From Neocallimastix lanati (nom. inval.) (taxonomy: Eukaryota; Neocallimastigomycota; Neocallimastigomycetes; Neocallimastigales; Neocallimastigaceae): a stretch of 64,000 bases of DNA. Position numbers and translations under genes: made by a program. Each line of letters starts with the position of its first letter. The first letter of the stretch is position 1. The stretch covers positions 247,001 through 311,000 of the forward strand of contig JACVTC010000062.1 in the NCBI GenBank assembly GCA_016946835.1, read 5' to 3'. Under the pieces are notes generated by a model, which did not search any database, was not told where the DNA came from, and saw only the letters and a program-made list of their open reading frames with translations. Positions 50,252-63,837 of this stretch are shown one piece after another.

Positions 50252-50345
50252 GGAAATTCTGATACAGTGGTTAGAGTTATGACCAGGAACTTGAACCACT
50301 TAGGTTAAGCTCACTCTTAAACAAGTTTTAAATAGGTTATTTTCA
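50252..50345 (+). repeat. tRNA-like (SINE-type) relic 2
   Basis: A-box-like TGATACAGTGG (50260-50270) and B-box-like GGTTAAGCTCA (50303-50313), then a tail with AAATAGGTTATTTT resembling the tail of relic 1 (AAAATAGTTATTTT). Each is preceded by an AATTCTG motif, suggesting one family. Confidence 0.4.
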
Positions 50346-50700
50346 TTTTTCTCGATAGATTGTTCTTTTTGTATTTCATTTGAAAAATTTCACAGATATT
50401 CGTATAAATAAAAATTAATTTTTTTTTAAATTCCTTTTTCAATTAGTTTCTATTTTTTTTTGACTAAAATCGGTTTTAAACGAATTTTTTAAATTTTTTG
50501 AGATTTTGAAATTTCATAAAAACTTCTTTTCTCAAAAAAAGTATAAATAGATATAAATTTTTACTAGAAGATATTTCTCTTCGTTCTTTTATTGTGCATC
50601 ATTTATAATATTATTAGTAATAAAATATTATCGATAACAAAATTGTTCTCTCACGAAACTTAGAGTTTTTTTTTGAAACAAACCCAAGAAACTGCACTTG
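50346..50700. other. AT-rich spacer
   Basis: No gene or clear repeat is seen. Confidence 0.5.
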
Positions 50701-52060
<1,360 letters not shown>

Positions 52061-52353
52061 TAAATTATAAACTTGATATTAGCCAATATTTCTTCTATGA
52101 ATAAATATTAGGCTAATATAATAAATTAGATTATCTATTATTATAATTATTATTATTGTTAAGTATTATTTACTAATATATTAATATTAACATTAGAACT
52201 AATATTCTAAATATTAGTATTAGAATTGGTATTAAATAAAATTATATATTTTTTACTCCGGCAGTTAATATAATATATATTTAATGCCTGTCAAACAATT
52301 TATTTAATCTACTATTATTCATTCATTCAATCTTTTTCCCAAATGTGGAACAT

Positions 52354-52389
<36 letters not shown>

Positions 52390-52777
52390 TATCATAAACA
52401 AAAATTTAATCATGTAAAAATGAATAAATCGATTAATATTGACAAAACTTACCCCAATATATTAATATTACTAAATTAAATATTTATATTTATATATACT
52501 TTTTTTTTTTCAAAAAAAAAAAAAATATTAATTACGATCCTTTTTATATATTGACATTTAAAAAAGTGTTAAATATCAAGTTAAATTATTTCCTTTCCAA
52601 AGTTTTATTTTTTATTAATTATGAAAATATTAATAAATTCATATATATATACATATATTTATTTATTAAATTAATAATCCATTATTATACATTTTTTTCT
52701 TTATTTACATTAAAAAAATAATAAAAAAAAAAAAAAAAAAAAAATTAAAAAAAAATATATATATAAATATATATATA
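52061..52777. other. AT-rich spacer left of the non-autonomous LTR element
   Basis: Poly-A tracts (about 52359-52387 and 52724-52743), TA runs, and no gene. Confidence 0.55.
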
Positions 52778-52973
52778 TGTTAGAATATGTGAAATGTATG
52801 AAAAATAAACTTCAAATGTATTGAAACATATTGTAATATAAATAATGTATAAGCCACAATGTATTAATATAAAAGCATTTAATTTAGAATAATTAAGTGC
52901 TAGTAACTCTTTATCATAAAATATATTAATAAAATTGACATAATTATAAACCATAAATTCATAACTCTTAACA
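52778..52973 (+). repeat. 5' LTR of the non-autonomous element
   Basis: 196 bp; differs from the 3' LTR at two positions (AATAATG/ATAATA and AAACCATAA/AAACAATAA). Confidence 0.95.
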
Positions 52974-52988
52974 GATTAAGAGTCTCAT
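52974..52988 (+). promoter_or_regulatory. Primer-binding site identical to the copia element's
   Basis: GATTAAGAGTCTCAT, again complementary to the tRNA-Lys(CUU) anticodon arm. It is followed at once by CTGACTCTTAA, so TTAAGAGTC (52977-52985) can fold with GACTCTTAA into a 9-bp hairpin. Confidence 0.75.
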
Positions 52989-54704
52989 CTGACTCTTAAA
53001 AAGATTCATAGCAAAAGAATCTTTTGCCGGAAACAATATTATGTCAAAAAAAAAAAAAAAAAGAAAAATAAAAGATAATTGAATTTTAAATTATGATAAA
53101 GGTTGCTCATTATGCCAATTTTTAAGATGACTAATAAAACTGATAACTGATCAAAATAATCAAGACAGAAAAATTGAAGAAACGCGTAAAATATAAAACT
53201 GTTGATAAAAGAAGTTATTTCAGGATAAGTAAAACTCAGAAAAAAAATATAAAAATATTTATTTAAAAAGAAAAAACAGGTATAAACGTTTATAAAAGAA
53301 AATTATATATATCTTCATACTAGAGACTCTTAATTGAAATTATAATTTGATATTTTAACAAATAAGCTTTTTGCTATTAGTAATATAATATCTATACATG
53401 AAGGAATCTACTATGTGATGGACTATTTCCGCCCTATGAATATATAAAACGTATTATTTAAAGTATAGTTATTTTAACGCGTATTTATAAATATCAAATG
53501 CGTATAAATAAATATAAACTACAATAATGGAGGAGTCTATATGTCAGAGACCTCATATAAAATAATTAATATATAATATCCTAAATATTCAAGGGAAATA
53601 TAATAGAATGGTAATTCCTAGGGTACATTCTAACAATAATAATATTATTAAACCTAGCATGAAATAGGTTTAAATAAAAAAAAAAAATATTTAATATAAT
53701 CATAATACAAACCTTCGTGATGAAAGGTATAATAAAATAATAAATATAACCATGAATTATGTAAAAATGGATAATGTTTATCCATCTATAAACTATACTT
53801 ATTTATTACAGAGTATTTAAAATTATTAAAATTTTATAATTAATATTTTAATGATGAGAAAATTCAAATATATAAAATCTTTTTAGAAATTTGGATTTTA
53901 GGGGGAAAGTAGGCAAAATAAAATACAAATTATAAAAATATAAAAGAAAATAAAAATATTAAAGAAAAGTCACTTAACTGATTCTTTGAGCTAATTATTT
54001 GAAAATAATATTTATCTTGAAATGAATAAAATAGCCTAATAGCGAAAATTAACAAAAATTAACCTTTAAGAAAGAATTAACTGAAATAGTGAATATTAAT
54101 CAATTATGAAACAATTTAAATTATTACTAATAAGTTTAAATGATTAGAATAATATAATTAATTATAAATGCAATCAATTTTAATACCCCAAGATTATGAT
54201 TTATCAAATACACCAATATATAATTAACAATTTATTTTAATAGTTATCGTTAAAACTACAAAGCGAAAATCTATAAAGCGGATTATAATTATTAGTGATA
54301 TAAAACCCAATATATAAGAGGTATTCACACAAATTGAGATGGTATAATATCACCCTTCAAGAGAAAGGTTTCCATCATATATAAATGGTAATTATTTTAT
54401 ATTAAAGATGACATAGATTCATCTAATATTTTATTAAAGGTGTAAAAATATTAAATATTTAGTTTTAGGGGGAAATTATTAGATTATAAATATATTTAAG
54501 AAATTATTTTAGCAATATTTAAATTAAATTAAATAATTAATATAACATAAAAAATATTTTATTCATGTAAAATTAGAGGTTAATTTAGGATAGAAATATA
54601 TAAAACAGTTTAATAATATCAAGTTAATATTGTAAAATAGGATATTTTTATATACACATATTCACCAGTAAACCAATTTATTCATTATAGAATAACTAGG
54701 TTTA

Positions 54705-54712
54705 AGGGGGAA
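54705..54712 (+). promoter_or_regulatory. Polypurine tract of the non-autonomous element
   Basis: AGGGGGAA directly before the 3' LTR, identical to the copia tract at 38931. Two further copies lie inside the element, near 53900 and 54467. Confidence 0.85.
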
Positions 54713-54908
54713 TGTTAGAATATGTGAAATGTATGAAAAATAAACTTCAAATGTATTGAAACATATTGTAATATAAATAATATATAAGCCACAATGTATT
54801 AATATAAAAGCATTTAATTTAGAATAATTAAGTGCTAGTAACTCTTTATCATAAAATATATTAATAAAATTGACATAATTATAAACAATAAATTCATAAC
54901 TCTTAACA
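54713..54908 (+). repeat. 3' LTR of the non-autonomous element
   Basis: 196 bp, followed by ATATA. Confidence 0.95.
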
Positions 54909-55203
54909 ATATATGTATATATATATAATATATATCTCTACAATTATTAATTTATATCTTTATTTATTACTATTATAATTAGTATTATTATTATATGACA
55001 TTAGATTGAAGAACATTATTAAATTATTATTATAATCTTTTTTAATTTTTATTAATTTCTATTTCATTTCTATTATTAATAAAGTACAATTAAAATAAAA
55101 AATATATATTTAGAGAGAATGAGAATAATTAATATTTATTTTATTATTACTAATAATTATAATTTTATTCATTATTCATTATCAAATATATTATATTTGT
55201 ACA

Positions 55204-55236
<33 letters not shown>

Positions 55237-55269
55237 ATATATTTTTTATATACATATAGTATATATACA

Positions 55270-55303
<34 letters not shown>

Positions 55304-56092
55304 TAATTATAACACCTGTCTAAAAAAATAATAAATTGATGTAAATGTTTTTTCTTTCATTCATTCTTTCTTTTTTAAAATTATTAAAGTTTTATACGTA
55401 AAAGTGTTTTTGTAAAAATCATGTAATATAATTATTACATAACTAAATTATAATGAATAATAAATTAATTATTAGTGTAAATATATTTTAAATAAATAAA
55501 GATGTTTTAATTTTAATAACCATTATTACTAATACCAGTATTAAAAATATCTAAAGAGTGATTATTCAACATTAATTTTAAATTTTATTACCTACATAAA
55601 TATTATTATTTTTATAAAATAAATTTATTAAATAGTAAATAAGGGTATAATATAAATTGAAAAAATTTTATATAGATTTATTTATTTTTTTAAATTGGTT
55701 GCTTTATTATTAATAAAAATAATTATTTAATAGTTTAGATTAATATATACATATTTTATTTTTAAAATTGTAATTATTAAAAGCTTATTAAAGTTTTTTC
55801 TTATACTAAATTTTATATTTAATATTGTATTCTATATTTAATATTATATTTTAATTTTATTTTATTTAATTTTATTTTTTATTTTTTATTTGTTTTTTTT
55901 TTTTTTAGAAAGGGTTAATCTTAATCAACTTATTTTGATAATTATTAATGTCCATATCTTATATATTAATAATCTATAATATTGATCTTTTGTAATAATA
56001 ATTATTAATCTTAATATAGATTATTATTTAATAATTAATTTTTTATTAATTAATAATAAATCAATGAATAAATAAATAAATAATAAAAAAAA

Positions 56093-56124
<32 letters not shown>

Positions 56125-56133
56125 AAAAAAAAA

Positions 56134-56196
<63 letters not shown>

Positions 56197-56225
56197 GTAA
56201 ATAAATAAATAAATAAATAAATAAG

Positions 56226-56256
<31 letters not shown>

Positions 56257-57667
56257 GTAAATAAATAAATAAATAAATAATTATAATACTATAAATAAAT
56301 AAATAAATAAATAAATAAATATATAAATAAATAATATTAATGTAATGTGTAAATAAATTTACATATAAATAAATAAATTTATGAATAAAAATTTATTTAA
56401 TTATATTAAAAATAAACTCGATATAAATTAAAATAAAACGTTTTTAATTTTATTTTAAATTTATTATTAATTTTTTTTTTTTATTTCTTTTTTTTAATAT
56501 ATTCTAAAATAAAATATTAAAAATAAAAAGGGAATAATAATAATAATAATACCTTTTTTTGGAATATTATTTTAGAATTAAAAAAAAAAAAAAAAAAGGT
56601 AATTTTAAAAATATAATCAATATATATAATGATATATAAAATTTGTAATAATTGATTAATAAATGAAATAAATTAGATAAGTATAAATAAAAGGTTTAAA
56701 TTATAAATTCTTATTTTTAAAAAATATAAATTTCATTTTAATTTCATTTAATTTTAATAATTTTTTATTATATAAATAATTTCAAACATTAATATTTACA
56801 ATTGAGTTTTATATATATATATAATATAATATTAAATATACTTTATTAATAATACTCTTATAAATATGTTTAAAAAATAAAATAAAATAATATAATATAA
56901 AAAAGCAGTTTATAAAAACAATATTATTATTGTTAATTAATAATTCAAAATATATTAAAAACGATAAAAAGGATATAAAGAAAAAGAATAAGAGAATATA
57001 GCTTATATAAAAATAAAAACTTTAAAAGTATTAATAATTAAAAATAAAAAAAAATAATAAAAAAAATAATTTGTATGGATATTATTAATAAAATTAGAAT
57101 ATAGAAATAATAATTACTTTATATTATATTATTATTATAGTATTTTTATAGTTTAATATATGTATATGTATATTTTTTTATTCCATAATATTCCATACAA
57201 TGTCAAACTAATAATAATACTTTTTTTTTTCTCCTTTTTATATCTATATATATATATATATATATGATTATTATTTATTGTTAAATTTTACAATTTATAG
57301 GTAAAAAATGATAATATAATTTTAATTAATTTATGGAAAAAAAAAAAAAAAGAAAGAATTAAATATCCTGAATAATAATATGTATAAATAATAATAATAA
57401 TTATATATATATATATTATATTTTTATTTTATATTTTATTTCTATAAAAATATGAAATCAATATTGAATTATTTTTATTTAAATGAAATATTATTTAAAA
57501 ATATTTTGTATATATATATATATTTATATGTAACATTTTATAATTAAGTCAATAACGAATAAACATTACATAATAAATTTGTTATATATATATATCAAGT
57601 ATAAATATAAATATAAATATAAATATATATATATAAATTGGTTTTTATAATTATTAAAACAAAAAAA

Positions 57668-57700
<33 letters not shown>

Positions 57701-57892
57701 AGGAAAAAAGAAATAAATAGTGAAATAAGTAAAAGATAATATTATTCACTAGAAAATAACAAAAAAAAAAAAAAAAAAAAAAAATTCAAAATAAAATATA
57801 TTAAAATGTATTAGGGTTTATTTGGAAGGACGTGGATGTGGAATACTAAAATATAATAAAAAAAAAAATAATATTATAACTTGGAAAATTAA

Positions 57893-57940
<48 letters not shown>

Positions 57941-58419
57941 GCAAACATATAAAATAAATTGGATATATAAGAAAGACGTAGAATAATTTTAATATAACGT
58001 AGAATTTAATTTAATAAAATTAAAAAAAAAAAAAAAGTTAAGAACAAGAACAACTTCTTTTCTTTTAAGTATTATAATAAAATAACTTGGAAAAATTAAA
58101 ATAAATATATTTTAAGCGTAGCTTATACAATTTTTCGACTTCAATTATTGAATAATATTATAGTATATTATTATAGAATAAAAAAAAAAAAAGACAAGAG
58201 TAAGAAAAAAAAAATTATTAAATATATATATATGTAAACTAGATTAAACTAAATAAAGAAAAATAAAATAAAATAAAATATATATTATTATTATTATGAT
58301 AAATAATTTTATATTAATTTTATATTTATTTAATACATTTAAAACAAATTTATTACCTCTTTTAAAAAAAAAAAAATTTTTTTTTTTTTTATCTAACAGT
58401 GAATAAAGATAAACTGAAA
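54909..58419. other. AT-rich intergenic region upstream of the USP gene
   Basis: Poly-T (about 55206-55235), poly-A (about 55277-55301 and 57669-57698), an (AAAT)n tract (56060-56330), an AAT run (57896-57938) and TA-rich stretches. A T-rich tract ending TAACAG (58379-58399) could be a splice acceptor for an unseen upstream exon of the next gene. No other gene is seen. Confidence 0.55.
56060..56330. repeat. (AAAT)n tetranucleotide tract
   Basis: About 270 bp of AAAT/AATA units with occasional AAGT variants. It is distinct from the 7-bp arrays. Confidence 0.9.
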
Positions 58420-59505
58420 ATGAAACTATCAAAAATATATAAAGATTTAAAAGGAAGGGACAATAATAGCAATAATAATAATAATCAATTAAACGTAAAA
58501 TCTATGAACTACAATGAACCAGAAGTATATCAACATTCTAATTTTACTTCCGATAACACTTCAATAAAAGTTCCTGAAATTATTGTTTCACCCCCAAGTC
58601 CTTCTCCTTTCCCCCAAGTTTCTACTTCTCATGAACATTTAGCTTCAGGTAACGGAAACTCTGGTTTTTCTCAACATTTTTCACCATCAAATAATATCAA
58701 TAATGTTCCATCCACTGGTATTAATAATATTCCCCTTTTAGATTTAAATGATATACCAGAGGTCTGTGAACATGAATACGATGATGTTGATATACTAATT
58801 TTGGAATCAGTATTTAATACTCGTAATGATTATATAAGACCTATTGATTCAGTATATATGAATAGAGTTGATGAAGAAGAAGATGAAGATGAAGATGAAC
58901 CAATGGAAATTAGAACAAGAGATATTGATTTAAGTCAAATTGATGATGATGATGATGATAAAACAAATACTAATAATGAAAATAATAATAATAAACAACC
59001 TATTTCAACATCACAAAAAGCCGATTCTATTAATAGTACTTCAAATAAGCATGAGAATATGTATCAATTAATTTTTACTAAAAATAAACAAACTCCAATG
59101 ATTCCAAATGATTTAGAAGATAGTCGTTGCTGTTGGATTACTTCAACATTACAAGTTTTATGTAATTTACCAGGTGTTGAGACAGATTTTCCAAGGTAAT
59201 CCAAAAATAAAAAAAATTTTTTATTTTTAACATTACTTTTCTTTTCTTTTCTTTTCTTTTCTTTTCTTAATTAACAATTTTTAATATATATTAATTATAT
59301 ATACATATATATAATTGTTTAATATTTCATGTTTATATATATATATTATATAAAAAAAAAATATTCATCTATTAATATATATATATATATACTTTATATA
59401 TTTTATATTTTATTATATATATAAAATTTATATATTTATTATTTTTTTTTTTTTAATTATTTTTTAATAATTATTAATTATATATTATTATTACTAAAAT
59501 TTTTA

Positions 59506-59548
<43 letters not shown>

Positions 59549-60331
59549 TTATTATTATTATTATTTACATATATGTGTAAATTTTTTTGAAATAATTTCA
59601 TAGATATAACTGCATGTTGAATGATGCTCAACGTGAGTTATATAAAATATTACAAATTATTCAAAGTGATGATGATACTTTAAAAGAAATAATAAAAATA
59701 AATGAAAATGATCCAAAATTATTAGCAAATTTAAATAACAACAGTAGTTCATGTACGGTTAATCCTACGACATTAATAAAAACACTATTTTCCTCAATAC
59801 AAGATCCATTCATTGATTACTTTAGTGGCATAATACAAACTTCGTATAAGACATCTAGTGGTTTATGCGTTGCAGATAATATGAATCGTGTAAATTATTC
59901 ATCAGAATTTGCTCGTGTACTGCTTGATAAAGTTTTAGTGGGTACTCGATTAAGATCGAGATGTCAAGCCACTATCCTATGTAGAGATATGTGTGGTCTA
60001 TGTAAAAAAAAATCACAGAAATCTGTAATGAAATATTGTCGTTTCTTTCCGTTACTTTTAACGAAAGAACTTAAAGCAAATAATAATTATGAAATTTCTT
60101 TTATTGATATCATGCGTGAAGAACTTAATCATTTACCTGTCTTCATAGATGAGTCGGAAGATAATGAAGAAAATCAAAATCGTGAACATACTATGGGTAT
60201 TGATACCAGTTCTAAAAACCAAGAAAATGAGATACCTTTTATTACTTTAAATAATAATGGTAAAAAAAAAAAAAAAAAATTACTTTTATTTGTATCCATA
60301 CATATAATACATTTATATAATGCATAAATAT

Positions 60332-60367
<36 letters not shown>

Positions 60368-61262
60368 TATTATTTTATTTTTATTTTTATTTTTATATTT
60401 ATTTTTATTTTTATTTCCGTTTGATTTGATTTGATTTTTCATCTTTCATTATTGTAATAATTAATTTAATTTTAATTTTATTATTATTTTATTTTATCTA
60501 ATACAATTTTATTTTATTTAATTATAAATTAAACATTTAAATATTTTTTTTTTGTTATTTATAATAATAATATTCATATTTATTAAACATATTAAATATT
60601 TTAATATATTTATTTATTTAAATATAATTAAAATTATAATTTTCTCATTAATCAATATAATAAAATTCAACAATAATAATAACAATAAAAATAATATTAT
60701 TTATATAAAAGATACCAATATTTTTAAAAATCAAAAATCAAATAATGATGAAGAAATAATATTAAGTGATTATATATTTCCAACCATATTTAGCAATCAA
60801 AAAACAGATTTTAATTGCAATTGCAAATCATGTATAGATAGTGATGGAGTTCATCGTCATATAATAAGATATACTAGTTTTGTACATTTACCTGAAATAT
60901 TAGTATTTTCAATTGTAAGAGATGGAACTTCAACCATGGAAATGACATTTAATCCTATTCGTAGAGAAAGATGTATGAAGCGTTCTCTTAATCGTCCAAT
61001 TAGAATTCCAATGGAAATTGATATGGGAGCTCATGTTCATCCAGAATATAGAAATGAAAGTACTAGTACGTTTTATAAACTTCATGGTTTTGTAACTCAA
61101 AAAGATGGTCGTTATATTGCCTATACTCATATATCCAATAATTTCCAATGGTACAAAATTGATGATTCCAAAATTATACCCATTGACTTATTAGTCGGTA
61201 GTTTTCCGACTGAAGGAGTCTCTTTACTATTCTATGTATTACAATTTAAAAAGCATTATTAG
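58420..61262 (+). CDS. Divergent ubiquitin-specific protease (peptidase C19-like), three exons (660 aa)
   Basis: CDS is join(58420..59195, 59604..60259, 60712..61262). Introns of 408 and 452 bp (GTAATC...CATAG; GTAAAA...AAAAG) split an Arg and an Asp codon, keeping frame throughout. Residues 1-~220 are low-complexity (Asn, Ser, Pro, Asp/Glu runs). The Cys box is SRCCWITSTLQVLCNLPG, with the likely nucleophile C238 in the position of NTCYMNSxLQ. Cys-rich spots (LCRDMCGLCKK and NCNCKSC) could be the zinc-binding fingers. The C-terminal box (YKLHGFVTQKDGRYIAYTHI... WYKIDDS) matches the USP His box, but the usual GHY is GRY. USPs remove ubiquitin from proteins. Here catalysis is doubtful, so a pseudoenzyme or other specificity is possible. 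The start is the first ATG; an upstream exon cannot be excluded. Confidence 0.78.
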
Positions 61263-61263
61263 G

Positions 61264-61295
<32 letters not shown>

Positions 61296-61623
61296 AAAGC
61301 TATTTTTAGATATATATATTTTATTTTTTTTTTTTAAATATATTTTATATATTATATCTCTCACTCCTTTTTTTTATTTTAATAAATTAATAATAAAATA
61401 ATTTTTAAAATAATATTATAATAAAAAATAATTATAAAACATATTTAATTTTTATAACGAACAACAAAAACAAAAACCAAATCAATAAATATTCATAATT
61501 AATAATTAATAATAATAGTAATAATAAACTAAAATATAATATAATAATAAATAATATATAAATAAAATATAGTTATATATAAATATATCAAAAAAAATAT
61601 TTATTATTAATAATAATAATAAC

Positions 61624-61704
<81 letters not shown>

Positions 61705-62405
61705 TATAATAATAATAATAATAATAATTTAAAATAATAATAATAATAATTTAAAATAATAATAATAATTAAAAATAATAAAATAAGAGCAATAAAATAA
61801 AAACAAAACAAAACTTTCAAAGAAAAAAAAAAAGTAAAAAATTGAAAAGCAAAAAAAGCAAAAATAATAAAATTAACAATTACAAAAAAAAAATATATAT
61901 ATATATATATAAAATCAATAGCCATACTAAAAATCCAGTATAAAATATAAAAAATTTAATAATATTTTTTTAAAAAAAAAAGACGAACTTCACAAATTAT
62001 AATAAATAATAATAAAAACCAATTTTTTTTTTTTTTTTGTAATATTTAATATTATAAAAAAATATATAACATAATTATTTTTTAATTATATATTTAAATA
62101 TAAATATTATAAAAAAAATATAAATATCATTTAACAGTTATCATACAATAATAATGAAAATAAAAAAATAAATAAAAAATAAAAAATAATAAAAATGCTA
62201 TTGATAATTATACAAAAATATACCTTGCATACATTAACATTTTATTTATATATATATTTTTTTATCATTAGAAAAGTGTTAATTAGTATTATATTAATTA
62301 TATCAAGTATAAACTGTATATTATTATTTTAATACTTTGATTATTTATTATTATTAATTATTAATTATTTATATATTTATTGCTAAGCCATTATACATAA
62401 ACATT
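61263..62405. other. AT-rich 3' flank of the USP gene
   Basis: Poly-A (61263-61293), an (AAT)n tract with variants (about 61606-61770), TA runs. No gene is seen. Confidence 0.55.
61606..61770. repeat. (AAT)n microsatellite with TTTAAAATAATAATAAT variants
   Basis: Perfect AAT from about 61627 to 61702, then interrupted units. Confidence 0.9.
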
Positions 62406-62424
62406 TATGATACGCCACATGAAC

Positions 62425-62650
62425 ACTTTTTATTATTTATTATTTATTATTTATTATTTATACTTTATTATTTATTATTTATTATTTATTAATTATTATT
62501 TATTGTTTATTATTTATTATTTAATTATTTACTATTTATTATTCAATTATTATTTATTATTTATTATTTATTATTTATTATTTATTATTTATTATTTATT
62601 ATTATTAATAAATACTCTTTTTTAATTATTTATTTTATTATTTTATTATT
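62425..62650. repeat. ATTATTT heptamer minisatellite, array 7 (inverted)
   Basis: The 7-bp unit in minus orientation, ending with TTAATAAATACTCTTTTTT near 62605, the same punctuation motif and polarity as array 4. Confidence 0.9.
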
Positions 62651-62759
62651 TATTACTCATTATCTATTATATTTAAATTAAATGATAAATTTAATAATTA
62701 AATATAAGTAAAGATAATTATTATTATTTATATTACATATTATTACTATATTAATATTA

Positions 62760-63325
62760 TTATATATTAATATTATTTATTATTTATTATTTATTATTTA
62801 TTATTCAATTATTTATTATTTATTATTATTTATTATTCAATTATTCAATTATTTATTATTTATTATTTATTATTTATTATTTATTATTTATTATTTATTA
62901 TTTATTATTTATTATTTATTATTTATTATTTATTATTTATTATTTATTATTTATACTTTATTATTTATTATTTATTATTTATTATTTATTATTTATTATT
63001 TATTATTTATTATTCCATTATTTATTATTCCATTATTTATTATTCCATTATTTATTATTTATTATTTATTATTCCATTATATATTATTCCATTATTTATT
63101 ATTTATTATTCCATTATATATTATTCCATTATTTATAAATTTATTATTTATTATTCCATTATTTATTATTTATTATTTATTATTCCATTATATATTATTC
63201 CATTATTTATAAATTTATTATTTATTATTCCATTATTTATTATTTATTATTTATTATTCCATTATTTATTATTCCATTATTTATTATTCCATTTATAAAT
63301 TTATTATTTATTATTTATTAATTAA
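62760..63325. repeat. ATTATTT heptamer minisatellite, array 8, with ATTCC higher-order repeat
   Basis: A pure heptamer core (about 62840-63010) is followed by units carrying TATTATTCCATTAT. From 63010 to 63300 a longer pattern recurs, marked by TTTATAAATTTATTATTT at about 63132, 63206 and 63292 (spacing 74 and 86 bp). Confidence 0.88.
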
Positions 63326-63797
63326 TAAAAAATTTTTTAATTAAATTTTTTCGAACTTCGGTTTTTCTGTTTTTTTTTTCTTTTTTTGTCTTTTTCTGTT
63401 TTTACTGGATATCTTAAACTGCTTTTCATTTAGTTTAATATATGGAAAAGTATATTTGAATATATATAATTTTATATTTTTGTTAAAGGTTATTATTAGT
63501 TTTTAATTGTATGTTATGTAAATATATGAGGCGCATGCCTGATATACATCAGAGTTTTTCATGTATAAACAGATATAGTTAAATTAAATTTTTAAGAAAT
63601 GTAAATGATTACTAATCATATATGTCAATTTATTTAATTATTACATTATATGATTCATATATTCATATTAATTTAATCTAATTTAAATTTAACATTTATT
63701 TTTTATATCATAAATTTCTACTTCTAACAAAATAAAAGTTAAATTTTTTATTATTTGTTTTATTTATATATAAAAATTGTTAATTCATTGCATTAAT

Positions 63798-63837
<40 letters not shown>

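Larger units (their letters stand above)
52778..54908 (+). mobile_element. Non-autonomous LTR retrotransposon (TRIM/LARD-like), young
   Basis: Two 196-bp LTRs (52778-52973 and 54713-54908) start TGTTAGAATATG, end CTCTTAACA and differ at only two positions. ATATA flanks both ends as a possible 5-bp target duplication, though the flank is low-complexity. The LTR is followed by GATTAAGAGTCTCAT, the same 15 bases as the PBS of the copia element, and the 3' LTR is preceded by AAGGGGGAA. The 1.74-kb interior has no open frame of note and no gag or pol similarity, so the element must move with borrowed proteins, most likely from a copia relative with the same primer site. The G-runs and hairpins in the interior may be packaging or replication signals. 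Confidence 0.92.

Noticed and set aside
60242-60442. Lys/Asn-rich minus-strand frame
   Set aside because: Lies in intron 2 of the USP gene and consists of poly-A and AAAAT repeats.
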